The translations under genes and the position numbers were made by a program. Shown piece by piece: positions 48,911 to 62,900 of a DNA stretch of 64,000 bases; position 1 is the stretch's first letter; each line of letters opens with the position of its first letter. The stretch is from contig JACBWW010000004.1 of NCBI GenBank assembly GCA_020086605.1, positions 36,870,618-36,934,617 of the forward strand, written 5' to 3'. Below the pieces are notes generated by a model that saw nothing but the letters and a program-made list of their open reading frames with translations, was not told where the DNA came from and searched no databases. Source of the stretch: Lanius collurio. Its lineage: Eukaryota > Chordata > Aves > Passeriformes > Laniidae.

Positions 48911-50528
48911 TTTCTAGCACTGAATTTGTATTTTAACCTCTAAAGGCTTCATGATTTGTGTCTGTATCGCTTGGCTCTCCCTCAACACATAACATTAAAG
49001 TAATTTTGCTCAGCTATGGATCAGTCCCAATAGAAAACATGCCTATTTAGCAGTTCAAATGAAAACTCCAGCAGCTTGCTACTGGAGCATTCAGGCATGT
49101 GGGGCAATGACTTGGGGTCAAATGCCAAAACTCTCAGTTTTGTGATAAGACTTTCCAGAAAATACTGTGCCTCATCCAGTTCTAGGCAATGCTGTCAAAG
49201 AGAAAACTGACTTTCAATATTACAGTTGTGCCCATTTCAGACATGGAATCCGAGGGATGAAGTCTCCCTTAAAGAGATAGTTCTCTATTTTCCAAAGTTT
49301 AAGAATAAAAACTGTGGGAAGACTGACAATTAAATTTCACATTTCAGAATTGCAACTGTAAGGTGAACAAACAGGCATTATTACAACAGAAGATATTCTT
49401 AACAGAAGCTGTATTTCTGCAACAAGCCTTGATGTCCAGTTGCATACCAAGGCCACCTCTGGGTATGACCCCCTCAGTTACTATACAGCAGTGTTTAGGT
49501 GATCTTGGGGTAAACGGCATTTCTCTTCTCTGCCACAATGCTTTCCACAGGAGATTTTGTGGTAAGGTGTTACCAGTGTCTGGCCTTTCCAAATCCCAAC
49601 AAGAGCTTCAGTCTGTGCTAACCTCTGTGGGGCTATGGAAAGCCCATCTGTTCATTCAGCCTTTTGATGGTTGCACATTAGCTGTGATGAGGTTTTGTTT
49701 ATAGCCTTCCTAATATAATAGGTTGGATGTTACCCTTGTGTGTATGTTGTTATAGCATGGGCTTGCAGTTATAAATTTACATTCCTTTGCGGGCAGTTGC
49801 TGGCAGTATGATGTTGAGTGGAATATAATTGCAAAATAAATCCACCTTGAGGGACTTTTTTTTAATAAATCAAAATATATATTTAGAAAAAAGTCTTCAT
49901 AAAGTGGCATTAGTTCAAAGAAAATCTACTTACTAAATGTTAAACATCTCTACTAAAAACTTATTTAGCAGAAGTACTTTGAGAACTATATCTGGTTTGA
50001 CTCTAGATCAGCAATGGACATTCTGATGTTGGCAAACACTTATTCTTTTTGATTGTGTATTAAATTTTCCTTATAGATATCCAACCTGTTCTACTGCAAG
50101 TTTGACAACAGTAGAATTCATGGAGACTCAAGAATGTTACTTGTCATTTCCCACTGTATGGAATAAGAATTGTGTCTTTACTTCTCAAAACATGTACTAG
50201 AGCCCTATCAAAATTATCTCTGAAGGGCTGCTGTGAATACTACAGCAGACAAATACACCTACCTTAGGAGAAAACCTGCAGTTAGGAGAATCCCATGCCA
50301 ATTTAATGAAGCTGCTGAGACATTCAGACAAAGTTTGAGATACTTGTCTAAATCAAGATGTTGTGGATTGTCTCACGACTCTCTGTTCATTGCTGATTCA
50401 CCCTTAAATTTAAATGGTGTTTTTGTTAAGAGGGTTTTAAATCACTGTTATTTTACTATTCTCATATTTTTCTAATAAAAGAATAGTAGGTAAATATTGC
50501 AGTTGAAATGTCTCTTTTTGTATCAGGG

Positions 50529-50544
50529 TTTTTTTTTTTTTTTT
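50529..50544. repeat. Poly-T run
   Basis: Sixteen consecutive Ts. Confidence 0.9.
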
Positions 50545-53489
50545 GCTTCCTTCCCTTTTTTGTCTTATCACCACAGACAACATTTCAGTTGACAACTCTT
50601 CTTTACAATTTTGCTAATGTTGCCAAAGTCCAATGAATGCATTGGCTAAATACCAACAGCCATATTTCTTTCACAAGGTTCTACCTCTGTCAGTGAAATC
50701 CCTAACTGATGCTCCACACAGCCCCTCTCCTTCAAGCATGTTAACTGGATGAAGTGATGTAAAGGAGTGTGGTCCAAATCTGAGGGAATTTGAGGGCTTT
50801 TACCTTTTCTTTTTTGTGTTTTGGTTTTTAGGAAGCGAAACTCTGGTCTATTGATGTGAAGAAAACAAATTTCTCTCACACAAACACTTTGATTCAAGTC
50901 ATAAATGACTTCTGCCTGGCATTTCTGGGTCTCACACAGCTCCTGTTTAAAATATGTCTAAAAGGTGCTTATCACATCATAGCCTACATTATGCTGAGGT
51001 GATTTCATTACCAATTTGGGAGCTACTTACTTATTACTGCCCATCTGTGCCCAGTCTTGTACTAAAGATCTTAGTGAAAGCTTATATTTTGTGGATTGCA
51101 TATTGCTGAATGAAATTGGAATGCAACAGGCATGTTCTGTGTTTGTTTTTAAAAGGGTACAGTCAGTTCCTCTGATCTTGGGGGTGATGTTCATTTTTCT
51201 TCCTATACTGAAAAAAATGACATGTTCCGAAATTAAAGAAGCAGAGGTTTGGAATAAAATGTTGTTGACATGCTTATAGTTTTTTTTAATGCTTTGGGAC
51301 ATAAGTCAACATGAATGAGCACAAATTTCATATCTGCTTCTTCCAAGGTGTCTTGAACGTTACTCTGAAACATGGCACTGCTTCACCTTGGGGTCAGAGA
51401 TTTTTGCTACATGGAAACCTTATTCAATCTACTCACTCATGTTTTCTCTGTTTCAGGCAAATTAATGGAAATGTTGCTGCAATGAAAGAATTGCAGAATA
51501 ACTGCACTGAAAACACAGGCCAGCCAGACCCTAAGTTACCACAATAGTTCCATTCTTTGAAACAGTTCAGCTGTGCAAGTTTTCACCACAGAAGTACATA
51601 TTGGAGGAGTACTGGAGGAAACAGTGAGTTACACAAATTCTGCTAGGATTCTTACTTGGGTCATGTATAGTTTAATTCTGTATTACTTTATGCCTTTATT
51701 TACAATGAGCAAGTGAAAAGTAGATGTGAAATACAGCTGTCCGACCTCTGGAAAAATCACATATAGTCTATATAGAAGGAGATTACAAAATGCTGGCAAA
51801 ACAGCAGATAATGTAGCCTACACACTTCACAGAACTGTGTTTCAAGCTGAATATGAGATAGAAGGTGTTTGCAAAATCTAGAGAAAATCTCTTAAACAAA
51901 TGCATCAGATTTACAGGCAGGTTTTAGAGAAGTGAAGGTAAAGTCTGTCAAATATGAAAATATGTCTGTCTAGCAAGCCTTGACAGAATATTAATTAATA
52001 AAATATTTTTTTATGTATCAGCAGTGCAAAGAAACCACAAAGAAGGCCTTAATTAAAAGCTTCCACATTAGAACCACTGAGTAACTATAGAGTTACTAGC
52101 AACAGCATGAATGCAGCCTATTAGGCTTGTGCAGTTAAAATACAAATCAATCTGAGGAAGAATAGTTTACAGTAGTTCTGAAATGACTATGATGAAAAAT
52201 TGGTCTTTTTAGTCATTTGCTATACGCGATTTCAAATCCTGATCACTGTGCTGCTGTTAATTACACATTTTCCCGAGATAGTCTAATGGAAGACTTTAAA
52301 AATAGAAATACAAATTAGGTTTACCCATGTCATTAATTCCTTACTCTTTCTAGGCTGTCATTGAAACTGTCCCTATCTTCCTCAAACCGTCGGTCTGAGG
52401 TTTTTTTCAGAGGCCAAGGAACAGCGTCATTAACAGAATAGTAGTAAAGAAGTATCCAAATAGAAAACAGCTCTTCTAAATTTTTTATATCTGGCCTGTA
52501 GATTACTAGCAGGGCTGTGCAAATGGCTACAAATATGGAGGACGTACATACGTATTAGTGACTGAATGAAAAAGATGGTTAAAAAGATACTTATATTCTG
52601 TCACTAATCAAAAAGTAATTTTATCTATATGTGATAGTACACTATCATTGGATCATCTCCTTACCTTTGTTTGATAAGATAGATTGAATTTTTTAACATA
52701 GTCAACGTAAAATATTTCTGTTATCCTTGTGTAATTTCTGAGGGTATTTTCTCCACCCTTTAAACTTTTTAAAGATCCTCTAAATATTCTGGTTTTCATT
52801 GTATCAGTAACATGCAAACATACTTTTCATGTATTTATCTTGATTGTTTATCTTCACTGCAGCCTGTTCATTTTTCCAGGGATCTTAATATTCAATCTGA
52901 CAAAACTGCCTACTAGAAGCTTGTCTTGAGTTGCTAGACTACTGTGACTCTTTTTATGTTTATCTGATTCTTAAGATGAAGTCCTCATATGTATTTTGGC
53001 TGGCTTTGTTGTCTTGGTTCAGATAGTACCTAACTTCAATTTTAACTGCATTGTAACAATCCCGCATATCAGTTATTGGTCCATATGAAATGAGGAAAAA
53101 AATAATTTTTCATGGCTTCTAGGTGGTTAGCCTGTACAATGAATGCTCTGTGTTTAAGCAACATATCTAGTTGGGTTTAGATTTTTTCTTCCCTCAGAAA
53201 TATCAAATAACCAACATTGGGCAGCCACTGAGAGAACTTGGAAAAAAGAAGGGTAAATGTCTCTAAATAAAGTCTCAGTGTATTCTGTTTTGTAGCACTT
53301 TAGGCTCTTGCTAATTCAATAGATTGTTGCTAATTTTTCAAAAACTACTCAGAACTTTCTATTATAACTTCTGCATGGATTATTTACTCACAATGAGTAA
53401 AACCCAAAAAAGTGCAAGTAGATATGAGTTTGAAATGAAACATAACTTTTAAATCTCCTCTTTTATTTGAGATAAAATCTGGAGAAAAC

Positions 53490-53505
53490 TTTTTTTTTTT
53501 TTTTT
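53490..53505. repeat. Poly-T run
   Basis: Sixteen consecutive Ts. On the minus strand this is an A run just after ATT and about 20 bases beyond the stop codon of the exon-like frame at 53521-53743. It could be a retroposition tail or a coincidence. Confidence 0.85.
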
Positions 53506-53520
53506 AATAAAAAGAAATCA

Positions 53521-53743
53521 TCAAGACTTCTCTCTACAGACTACAATTCCTTTAAATTTTTTGTATATATTAGTGAAAATATGTCCAACCTTGTGTGATG
53601 TTTCCACAGCAGCCTTTTCTGAGAAAAGCTGGCCTGGCAACACCATGCTTCTGTGTCCCACATATGATAACATTCCTACTTTCTCTTTGCAGACTTCTGC
53701 CAGTCTATTAAAAAACTCATTCATGATTAGACAGGAAACGTTG
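53521..53743 (-). other. Candidate terminal coding exon, unidentified gene
   Basis: On the minus strand a pyrimidine-rich tract (about 53744-53765) ends in TTTCAG, after which 73 codons are open to a TGA at 53521-53523. Composition changes sharply at that boundary. Upstream the same frame is Phe/Leu/Ser-rich, and downstream it is Lys/Glu/Val/Gly-rich and reads like a protein (for example FNRLAEVCKEKVGMLSYVGH). An AATAAA lies at about 53462-53467, some 55 bases past the stop. I recognise no family. Alternatives are an old processed copy with its A-tail at 53490-53505, or a chance frame. Partner exons with matching phase were not found. Confidence 0.25.
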
Positions 53744-56700
53744 CTGAAACAAGAAAGGACACATAACTGAACCCATGGGCTGGAGAAAAAGAGCATAATA
53801 TTGGTGTTTGATTTAGAATGGGCTTGACTATTGTGGTACCTAAAAGTTAGGAGTAAGGGAAGAAATTTAGGAAAAAGAAGCAAGAAAGTGGAAAAAAAAA
53901 ATTACACTGTGTTTGCTATTAATTTTGTCTGTAACTGTGTTATTTTTACAAAGAAGGAATAAATTTTGCTGTTAAATACTGCAAGATAAATTATTCATTT
54001 CTGTTCTAAGAAATGCCTTCTAAGTATCACAAAAGGCCTGAACTTTACCAAATAATGCATCTTTTTACTAAGTATGAGCTTTGAACATGAATGGAGCCAG
54101 GAGTCATTGTTACTTAGTCTCTTTAATGTAACCAGGAGGTGAACGCATCAGGAAAAGTACAGGATTCACAGAAACACCTATAGATTGTGAGAAACTGCCT
54201 TCAGCTGTTAGACACCTTTTCTGTTTTGTGCAATGCTGCCAGAGCTTAAGAAACAAGTTCTTCATCATCCCTTTTTTTTTTTATTTCTTGTACACAACAT
54301 GGGATCACAAATTGCATACAAATAGGGAACAATCATTACACTAAGACTATAGAATGCCAACATCTATAGGGTGTGCAAGCAAACAAATAAAATGAGGGAT
54401 TTTATTTCACGAATCAAGTTCTACTAGGGAATATTTTCTAATTGAAAAAGCAGAAAATTAAGTATTTCACTGAATTTATTACTTTATTCCATTTTTAAAT
54501 AATGTTCCTAGCATTGCCAATAAGACACAGTGCAAACACTTTCAAGGAAGACTTGACAACTGATACGTAGTAACCTGGTGGTAGAAATAGGAATGGAATA
54601 CATTTAAAAAATTATTAGAGAAGTTCCAAGAAAAAAAATAAAGAGGAAAAAATATGTTTAAAGAGTTTGGTGAAGTAAAACTAGAAATGCTTGGGTGGGG
54701 GGCTGGGAAATCTTAGTGATACTAAACTTTTTTCAAGGAAGTTCTAACCATTTTGACCTGTAGAGAAGATGACGTCTAGAAACTTCCTTTGCCCAGCCTT
54801 TGACGGTTTCTGTTCATTTGGAGACATTTACTGTCAGCTAAAGTGATTACTGATCAGTTCCTAGTCATGAGAGCTTGGGAGAATGAGCAGAAAAACCCCA
54901 ACATTAGCATCTTAAACTGCTGTGAACACTAAACTTCATAGCTAGCTTTGGCAGGAAACCAGAAATTCTACTTGTCTGAAAGTTCTCACATTTTGAAAAT
55001 AATTTTCATCTTCAACCAAGTGGAACAGCTGACATTTCAAAACATTTCATAGACAGGTTTTTGAGTTTTTTCAAAGAAAGAAAAGAAACCAACCCAAATA
55101 TTGAAGTACTTTGTTTCAATTGTGCAGACAAAACAGAGCAATTAATATAACCAGATGAGAAGTCAGCATAAGATGAAACAATTCAATCCTGCATTATAAC
55201 TTCTAATTTTTTAAGAAAATGTGTTTGAACATTTTCAGGATGGGCACATTATTGTGAAATAGTTTTTCATAGGAAACAGCGTTGTCCAAAGAGAACACTG
55301 TTTTTTTTGTAGCCTCTGTATATAATTTCCCTAAAAACATCTATGCAATAAAAATAATGTAAAAGCTAAATAAAGAATGGTTGCTATCTTTTATTGGGTT
55401 AAGAGATGGAAAAATGCTTAATTATGTTTATCTGAATAAGTTTTTACACATTTTTCATACTGGAAAATAATTTGCTCATTGATGTTCTCATAATTGCAAA
55501 TAATATTCACCAGATGATTTTTGAAATATAGGTAAACAATAATAATTGAAAATATCAATGAAAGTTGTAAACTGAATTAGAAATTAATGATGGAATATCA
55601 GTTGTTGAGTATCCCATTCAAAAATTCATACAAGACATTATTTCTCTTTGTTGAATGAGTCAGACTGATTTAATGTATGCGAACTGTTGCTTTTAAAATG
55701 AGTTTATGAAAATCTCGTTTACATTTTCTTTTAAACACAATATAATTATTCAGAATTCAAATGTCTTTTCATAACATTTGTGATAGCAGAGCACAAGGAC
55801 CTGAAACAGAGAATATTTGAAGGCATTTCAAATGCAGTCAAACTGAAATTTATACTAAGACAACAACAAACATAACTGCAGAAAAATTGCTAGTTTCAGC
55901 TTGATAAAATTTTTAAATTCAATTTCTAATTTGGTGACAACTTGCTGATATACATTCTAGAGAAAATCTGAAGGTATTTTATTTTAGAATAGGTGACCAT
56001 CAAAAATCAGATAATTATTTAGTAGTTTCAGACTGAATTCCTGTATTTAATATTGTGGAAAAACCCCAAACTTTTCCGGAAAAAACCCAAACTTATGCCC
56101 ATGGTAGACTCTAATAGGAGAAGTTAGAAAAATGTCAATACTCCTCTGCTTTTCCAACACCATCCTTATTAAGAAATTTCACTCTGAGCTACCCTATACA
56201 ATGTGAAGACTAGAAATGTTGTAAAGATTAGTCTTACAGTGTTATATAACATCTGTGTCTGAAAATGATTTCTATAGCCTTCATAATGCAGTTATTTTGC
56301 AGATCCATAAATTGAATCTCAGCATAGCACAAATATTTCCGAATTGAGGCATCTAAAGTTCTGGTAGCTAAACAGAGTTCGTTGGTTTCCCCACAGCTTC
56401 AAAGTCAGTGCTATAGATGAGAACATATTTCCTTTTCATCTTGGTAGCTTAATTCTGACAATCTTTTGATGCACCATGATATTTAGTATTTGAATAGGAA
56501 CAGCTTGCACTTCTATGGTGATTGCTTATCAAAGTCACAGATACACTGAAGTCTTAACTCTGATATTACTCATAAGAATTCATGCCATTGATTTCAAGAG
56601 AGCCGGTCTTGACCCTACTTTCTTCGTCCATTGAAAAGAAAAATTTCAATTCTGAGTTCAAATCAGCTTCTGTTATCTATGTTTCTAGTAGTATTTAAAA

Positions 56701-56749
56701 GGCAAAGTTAAAAGTTTTCCTATATTCAAAATTATGAGCCTCAAACAAG
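53744..56749. other. Non-coding stretch
   Basis: Very AT-rich, no supported gene. The part 55380-55960 is dense in AATTA, ATTAAT and TTTGAAAT-like words and lacks any repeat signature. A weak CR1 3'-end resemblance near 54770-54820 was judged insufficient. Confidence 0.55.
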
Positions 56750-56930
56750 TTCTCAGAATCAGGCACTCCTTTGGGTTGGAAGGGACCTCCTGAGGTCTCG
56801 AGTCAAGCCTTCTGTTCAGAGCAGTTTTACACTGGGCATAAACCATGTTCCTTAAGGTTTTGTTCATTTAGCTCTGGAAGACCTCCAGGATGGAGATTGT
56901 ATTATATCCTCACAATGATTTCTTTTCCTG
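56750..56930 (-). mobile_element. CR1 LINE 3'-end fragment
   Basis: 'agaatcaggcactcctttgg' continuing 'gttggaagggacctcctgag' is the reverse complement of the CR1 3' terminus. Beyond it 'ttctgttcagagcag' fits 'cctgctcaaagcagg', and 'agacctccaggatggagatt' fits 'atctccaaggatggagactc' at consensus spacing. This is the clearest CR1 copy in the window. The element is minus-sense, 5'-truncated as most CR1 copies are, and has lost the terminal ATTCTATG-type repeats. The short ORFs drawn across it are not genes. Confidence 0.8.
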
Positions 56931-59900
56931 AAACAGCTAAACTGGACAATATGTATTCCACTTGGCTGGCTGATGTGCTGAAGCCTTCCCTTTTTACATA
57001 CCCACAGTATGATGCAGTGGTAAGCCAAAAATATTCCAGCATAAATTTGGTTTTGTGAGGAGCAGAATTTAGAGCAGAAATGCCACACACTGGAGCTGGA
57101 CTAGAATAACTGGTCAAATTTTCATAGTTTCATTGAGGTTTGAAGTTTACACTTCCACTAATTGACAGTGAAAATGAGATAAGGAAAACTGAAAAGTCCT
57201 CAGGCTTTGAGACTTTATAAAATTTCTTGCAAGACTTAGGGTTTCTAAAACTTGTCCTGCTGGAGTTTGGATATTATTTGTTACACAGGAATAGTTGCTC
57301 TTTATTTTCAGTCACCACATGAAAATATTTGTAATTTTCATGTCTTGTCTGATCAAAAAATTGACACAATTTATGTGTCAAAACAAACTCTGAACATTTG
57401 GATCACTTGCTTGCTTCCATGTTGTTTTCCATGCATTGTCAATGAATGGAGCTGAAGCTGTTGTCTGTCTCACTCAGTATCTTAGCTGTCTTCAGGTAAG
57501 ACTGCATGGAGGGTCGATTGGTTGTAGCAAGAGAACCTAAGACTTCTCATCTCTTAGAGTATAGAGTTAATGTTATCTCAGAATTTCTCTTGCCCTGTGT
57601 CAGATGTAGTATGAGTTGTAAGTTATATTTCTGAAATAACATATAGAAATGCCAGAGTAGGAGGTTCTTTGACATCTTTGTCTGGTACCAAAATAGTATT
57701 GCCCAGAAGTGTTGCAATTTATGATAAAGTATCATAAACCAACATATAAAATGCTGGTTAAAATGGAACAATTTCTTTAGAAGATGTCAGGGTGTACCAT
57801 ATTGAATTTTTGTGTGTGTGCCATGTAAGAAAAATTTTGGTCTATTTTCTGTTGTATGGATTTAAATTAGAACACATGTGAATGAATATTCAGTGAAGGT
57901 TATTTCTCTGTGTTTCACCTTTTTAAGTACTAATGCTTCATCATTTAAACTGGTCAGAACAACAATGAAATAATCTTTTTATGATGACTAAATTGCATGA
58001 AATTACTTTTCACTTTCTTATTCACCGTATATCCTAACAGGCTGATTAGGTTCTGTGTGGATATTTTGACTGCTATGTTAAAGCTGCTAAAATTAGGAAT
58101 ATTTCAAACAGTAGATTTAGTATTTGAGGGGTTTGAGTGGTTGAAGCATGGAGTTAGAAAGACATTCTTCCCAAATATAATTTTGGTTGTCACTACCCTC
58201 CTATTTTTCTTGTGATATATTTATGCATCACTCAGTCTGAAATTCTTCAGACTCAGATCTTAACTATGAGCTTGGGATGTGTTAATATATGCACCTGTCA
58301 CTGTCTCAGCGTGAGTGGCCTTAATAGAAGCACTGGTGATCTAATGGTGGCTCACAGCTGTGTCTGTGTGAAAATCCAGGCATCCTTACAGTGTGTTTGA
58401 ATCACAGTTTCAATCTCCTTAGATTTTTATCCGAGGACAATTTCCAGTCTCATTTCTTGTAATCCAGGTGAAGAAATGTCTGGGGCTGAATGCAGAGATC
58501 AACATCTTTAATGCAATCCATGCAAAACAAGGGTCGAGTTTGTTTACAGAATGAAGATTTAGTTAAATAAAGGAGAAGGATTTCAATTTCATCCTTATTT
58601 GATATGGGCTTTTTTTGTTTCTTTTTCTTAAAAGACAATCAATCTTCAAGGAAAAAAATAAAAGGAAAAACTCTGTCTATGCTTGCTTGTGTATTCGTAA
58701 GCAGACTTAAATAATTTAGCAAGAGCTTAATCCTTTTCATTTTTAAATACATTACATTAATCCATTTATATGAGATCATTATTTCTGGCTCTTCTGTGAG
58801 GCAGACACTCATTACCTAACATAGTCTTTTCAGTGGGAAAAAAAAAAAAAAAAGAAGAAGAGGAAAAGGGGACAAATTTCCACGAATAACAACAAATACA
58901 AGATTTGTTCCCATTACAGTTTGCATGCTGGTAGCTTTTATCCCTCCTCACAGATGGTTAATACTAGTCCACAATCTGAAGCCAAGTTCAGTTTCAGTTT
59001 TCACAGATAACATTGCCAGCTTAGGTTTTCTTCCCATACTTTGCCCTCTGTTCAGCCCCAGACATCCCTTGCTCTTGGTGGTCCTTCCCTTCAGCTAGAC
59101 TGTGCATTAAGGAAGAACCTAAATCCAATGGAGGAGCATATTTATGCTCCACAGCTCTCATTTCAGAAAGTTTGCAGATATCTAGCCTCAGATTCCATAC
59201 AAGACAGCATTTCTAATCATTAAGAGTCCATTACAGTAAATTCACCCTAAATCCTTTCCAATGGCCAGTCTAACTGTGCAGTCTCTCAGGAGCTAAGTCT
59301 GCCCTTTGCAGATCCGACTTTCAGTGTTCCCACAATCTGTAATTAAGCTAAAGCATTGCTTGCAACAGGGCACTGTGGATGCTTAAACATTTACATAGTG
59401 TCAAAGAGCAATTAGAAAAATTAGAATGGAAAATAGATCCATGAGGGTCTTATTAAGTACAGGGATAACATTTTTGGTTCAGGAAATCATTAAGCCACAA
59501 ACCCCTGCAGCTGGGGAAGGGTATCAGAGGGTCAACCACTCTGTCACCTCTAGGCAGACACTCACATACAGACATCTCCCATAGCAGGATGCCAGGTTAG
59601 ATGAACTTTTGTGCTGCAGCTGCTTATCCAAAGCCTGCAGACTGCAATATCTTGAATGTTTCCCACAGACAAAAGCCAATAAAACTTTCCCTAATGGAAG
59701 GTTAGATCTGTTTCAATGTAGTCAGTGACAGCTTTGCTGTAGCCAAGGAGCCACTGGGACCATTCCTTCTAAGCTGATTCCAGATCTGACAATGTTGAAG
59801 ATACTAGTTGTATGAGCGTGGTTAATGTGTGAGGAAATGGGTGAGTGTCTGGTGGCAGTAATTTCTGTAGTACTGCATGGAAAAATTGAAAGCACACATT

Positions 59901-62900
59901 GAAATTTAATTAAATTGTATTAATAACAAAAGGGCCATAGTTGGCTGATGCTCATACGCATGAATAAAACAGCTGGAAGGCTGCAGACTGTTCAAAAGAG
60001 CTTTACAAGGAACAGTTGATTCTCTCTTTGTCACTCACTTGGAGCAAAGAAAGTTTGCCAACTGATGAAGTTTCTGGGATTTATCTTGTTTCTTATAACA
60101 GTAGCAATATGTGAAAGGAGGCTGAGTAGAATGTAGGGAAATACCTCTTCAAATATCTGTATCATGATAAATGAATTAATTTGTACTTAGATTCACTGCA
60201 TTAGCTCAATTTCTATAGCTCTTTTCATCCAAATGTGTATTCCCTAAGTACCATCCAGATTTACTCAATGGATATATAAACGAGGGACAGAAAGTACTGA
60301 CATTTCTTTAGCACTACAAAGCAACCCGACCTAAATCTGCACAGCAGGAAGAGACTTGTTAATATTCATTGTTCACACATAGATAACATCTCCACTGAAT
60401 CAAGGGCTGTCTGCGCACATGTTTTTTGCAGTGAAATTTGGAGTTATATCAGCAGCTAGTTCTGCCCACAGTCCCAAAAGCAGCACAAAAGTGTGAGCTG
60501 ATGGAAGAGTACAGGTGTAACTGATGCAAAATTTAAGGAATGATTAGAAGATTCCCAAATGACTGGGAAAACAATTACCAAGACCATCAGCCTGCATGCT
60601 TAAGGGCATTTAAATTGCCACCAAATAGGTCAGAAAAGATTTACATATGTTATGTTACAAGGCTACTCCAGTTGCATTTTCTTCTGCTTTCCACTGAAGC
60701 ATTGGATAAAGGACAATCTGTCTGCCAAAACAGTTGAATAATTTATTTCACAGATGCATTTGCTTACAGAATTCATTCATTATATTTACATAGGGTATTC
60801 TCATGGACTCGTAGTGTCTAAGTTAATTAGTCTTTCTATATGTATACAAACCTGATAAACAATTCTGAAAATGCACAGAAATACAATTTGAAATTCTCCC
60901 CAGTAGATAGTTATGTTGCATATTTTATTAAATCTCTTTGCAGGTTTTTGCCAGCAGTGGTGTACCTAGAAGTGTCATAAAAGGACACTGTAGGGCTGGT
61001 TATGCAGGAAAAAAATGTCATGGAAGTATCTGTGAAAGGTTTTACCCATTTAGGAGTGCAGCAGGGAAATTGAAGAACAAAAGGTAGACTCACGAATTAA
61101 AATTATACAACTTATTTCATCATTTCCATTGCTATTAGCATGATCCCAGTTGGTGGTCCTAAAATTAAGATTTTTTTGTGCATTTATTTTAAAGGATGAA
61201 AACACTCTCTTTAATTCCACCAAAGAAAACACATTTCAAAATTTAATGTTCTATTAATAAATACTTTCATTTAAAAACCTATTTCTTTACAGATTACTGT
61301 GAAGGGTAATGTATTTTATTATAATTCTAAGCTAATACTATTTGGAACTGTAGTATAAACACTGGCATAATAACATTTGTTACACTTCCAGGGTTTAGCT
61401 ACAGAAAAATGGTACATTTGCTAGATGCTTTAAACCAAGAAGTAGGTATTACCAATATTTGCACCCTTTATTCCACTAATTGCTCTTGGTTGGTAGCTGG
61501 TCCCATTTACAATAGAGATTATGTGCTGAAAGACAGGGACCACTGATCCATTGCAAAGACTGCTTACATTCCAGACTGTTCCACTAAGTTTCAGTTACAC
61601 TGTTTTTCATATTTTTCTGAGGACTGAGATGAAAATCTCTAAAGATGTTAGAGATTTTGTGCTTTTGTTAAACGTCAGTTGTCCTCCATACTGGTGGACT
61701 TTGGATCCCTAGAGAGCCATGCTGGGTTTTTAAGATCATCTTTGACCTCAGTACAGCAGGGAGTTGCACTATCTCAAAAGCTAAGAGCCATCCTTGACCT
61801 TGCAGTGATCCAGTGGGGAAAGCACCTTTATTTCTGCAATTCAGTATAATATTGGGTGCCTTTAATTTTTTGGTATGGTTTAAATAATGTGATTTAACTG
61901 TAATAAAAAAACACCTTTCAGAATCTTAACTTTCTTGAAATTAAAAACTGAGAAATAGCCTGTTTCTTTAAAGATTATGTGAAAAATGAGAAATTCTAGT
62001 GCAATTCTATATGTGTAGTTTATGTTAGAAGTTCTGAGAGGGAAGAAATTAGGTTTCATCCATATTAGCTCATCACCTCTTCCCAACAAGAACCAGACAG
62101 GCCAGATGTCAATGAAAATGAAAGCTGTTTCAATTTTTAAACCCTCACAGACCAAGTCTGGTTATTATCTCCCTGAGATCTGTTCAATGCATGCACTGGA
62201 TCAGATTCTGCCTGTCTTGCTCCAGTTCTAGTTGTATCAAAGTATTACAAAAGTATAATAACATTGAGCATGTTCAGGCATGGGAGTTTGAAGCTAAGAA
62301 GCTAAATTTGGGCAATACAGCTGCGTGTCTGAAAATTCTTTCTAAATTCAATTTACAGAGTGTCATGTATAAGGTGTGGCCACACCATAGATTTTATTTT
62401 GCCTTTAGCATGTTTGCACCGCGCCTGAGGACAAAAAAATTTTAACAAACTGCATGACTTGCCTTTGGGTGCCTTTGCAAGGAGTTTTTTGGCACAAACA
62501 CAGTGCCCTTCCTCACCAGTCTCACAAGACCTTTGTCATTATGTGAAGAAATAAGTACATGAGCATCCACATTAGTGTTTATATGACACTGTTTGGTGAT
62601 GTTCCTGCTACCAGGCTACACAATCTCAGCGACACAACCTTATGGTTTTCTGTGGTGAAACCACAGATACTAGGAGGTGGAAATGTACAGCCTTAAGGAG
62701 GGTAAGGAGGGGAGGTGTCATACCTCCCAACTATAATATTTATTTTAAGACCCACTGGAAGGTGAACAGAGCTGCTAGTGTATTGTTTTTCTAGGGCAGA
62801 GACAAAAGCTGCTGATGGGATCATATTAGCTCTCCATACGTTGTATTCCTCATAAGGGATACATGCTGTAGGAAGCCAATACAAATTTGGGAAAGAAATA

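Larger units (their letters stand above)
45057..53440. other. Non-coding stretch
   Basis: No supported gene. Homopolymers lie at 47408-47425 (A), 48730-48756 (T-rich) and 50529-50544 (T). There is a 20-base TA palindrome at 48891-48910. A GC-richer stretch at about 45950-46080 and a 113-codon frame at 49363-49704, open on both strands, are unrecognised. The AT-rich block 46610-46710 is rich in AATTA motifs. Confidence 0.55.

Noticed and set aside
49344..49704. Overlapping plus (113 codons) and minus (82 codons) frames
   Set aside because: Both strands are open with no recognised motif and no splice or promoter context. Composition does not favour either strand.
54765..54825. Possible plus-strand CR1 3' end ('gatgacgtctagaaacttcc')
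   Set aside because: The resemblance to gatgacctctagaggtccc covers only about 20 bases. The preceding 300 bases show no CR1 3' UTR blocks and there is no terminal octamer repeat.
57997..58215. 72-codon hydrophobic plus frame after a CAG acceptor-like site
   Set aside because: Leu/Phe/Val richness follows from T-rich sequence, the acceptor tract is weak, and there is no recognisable family.
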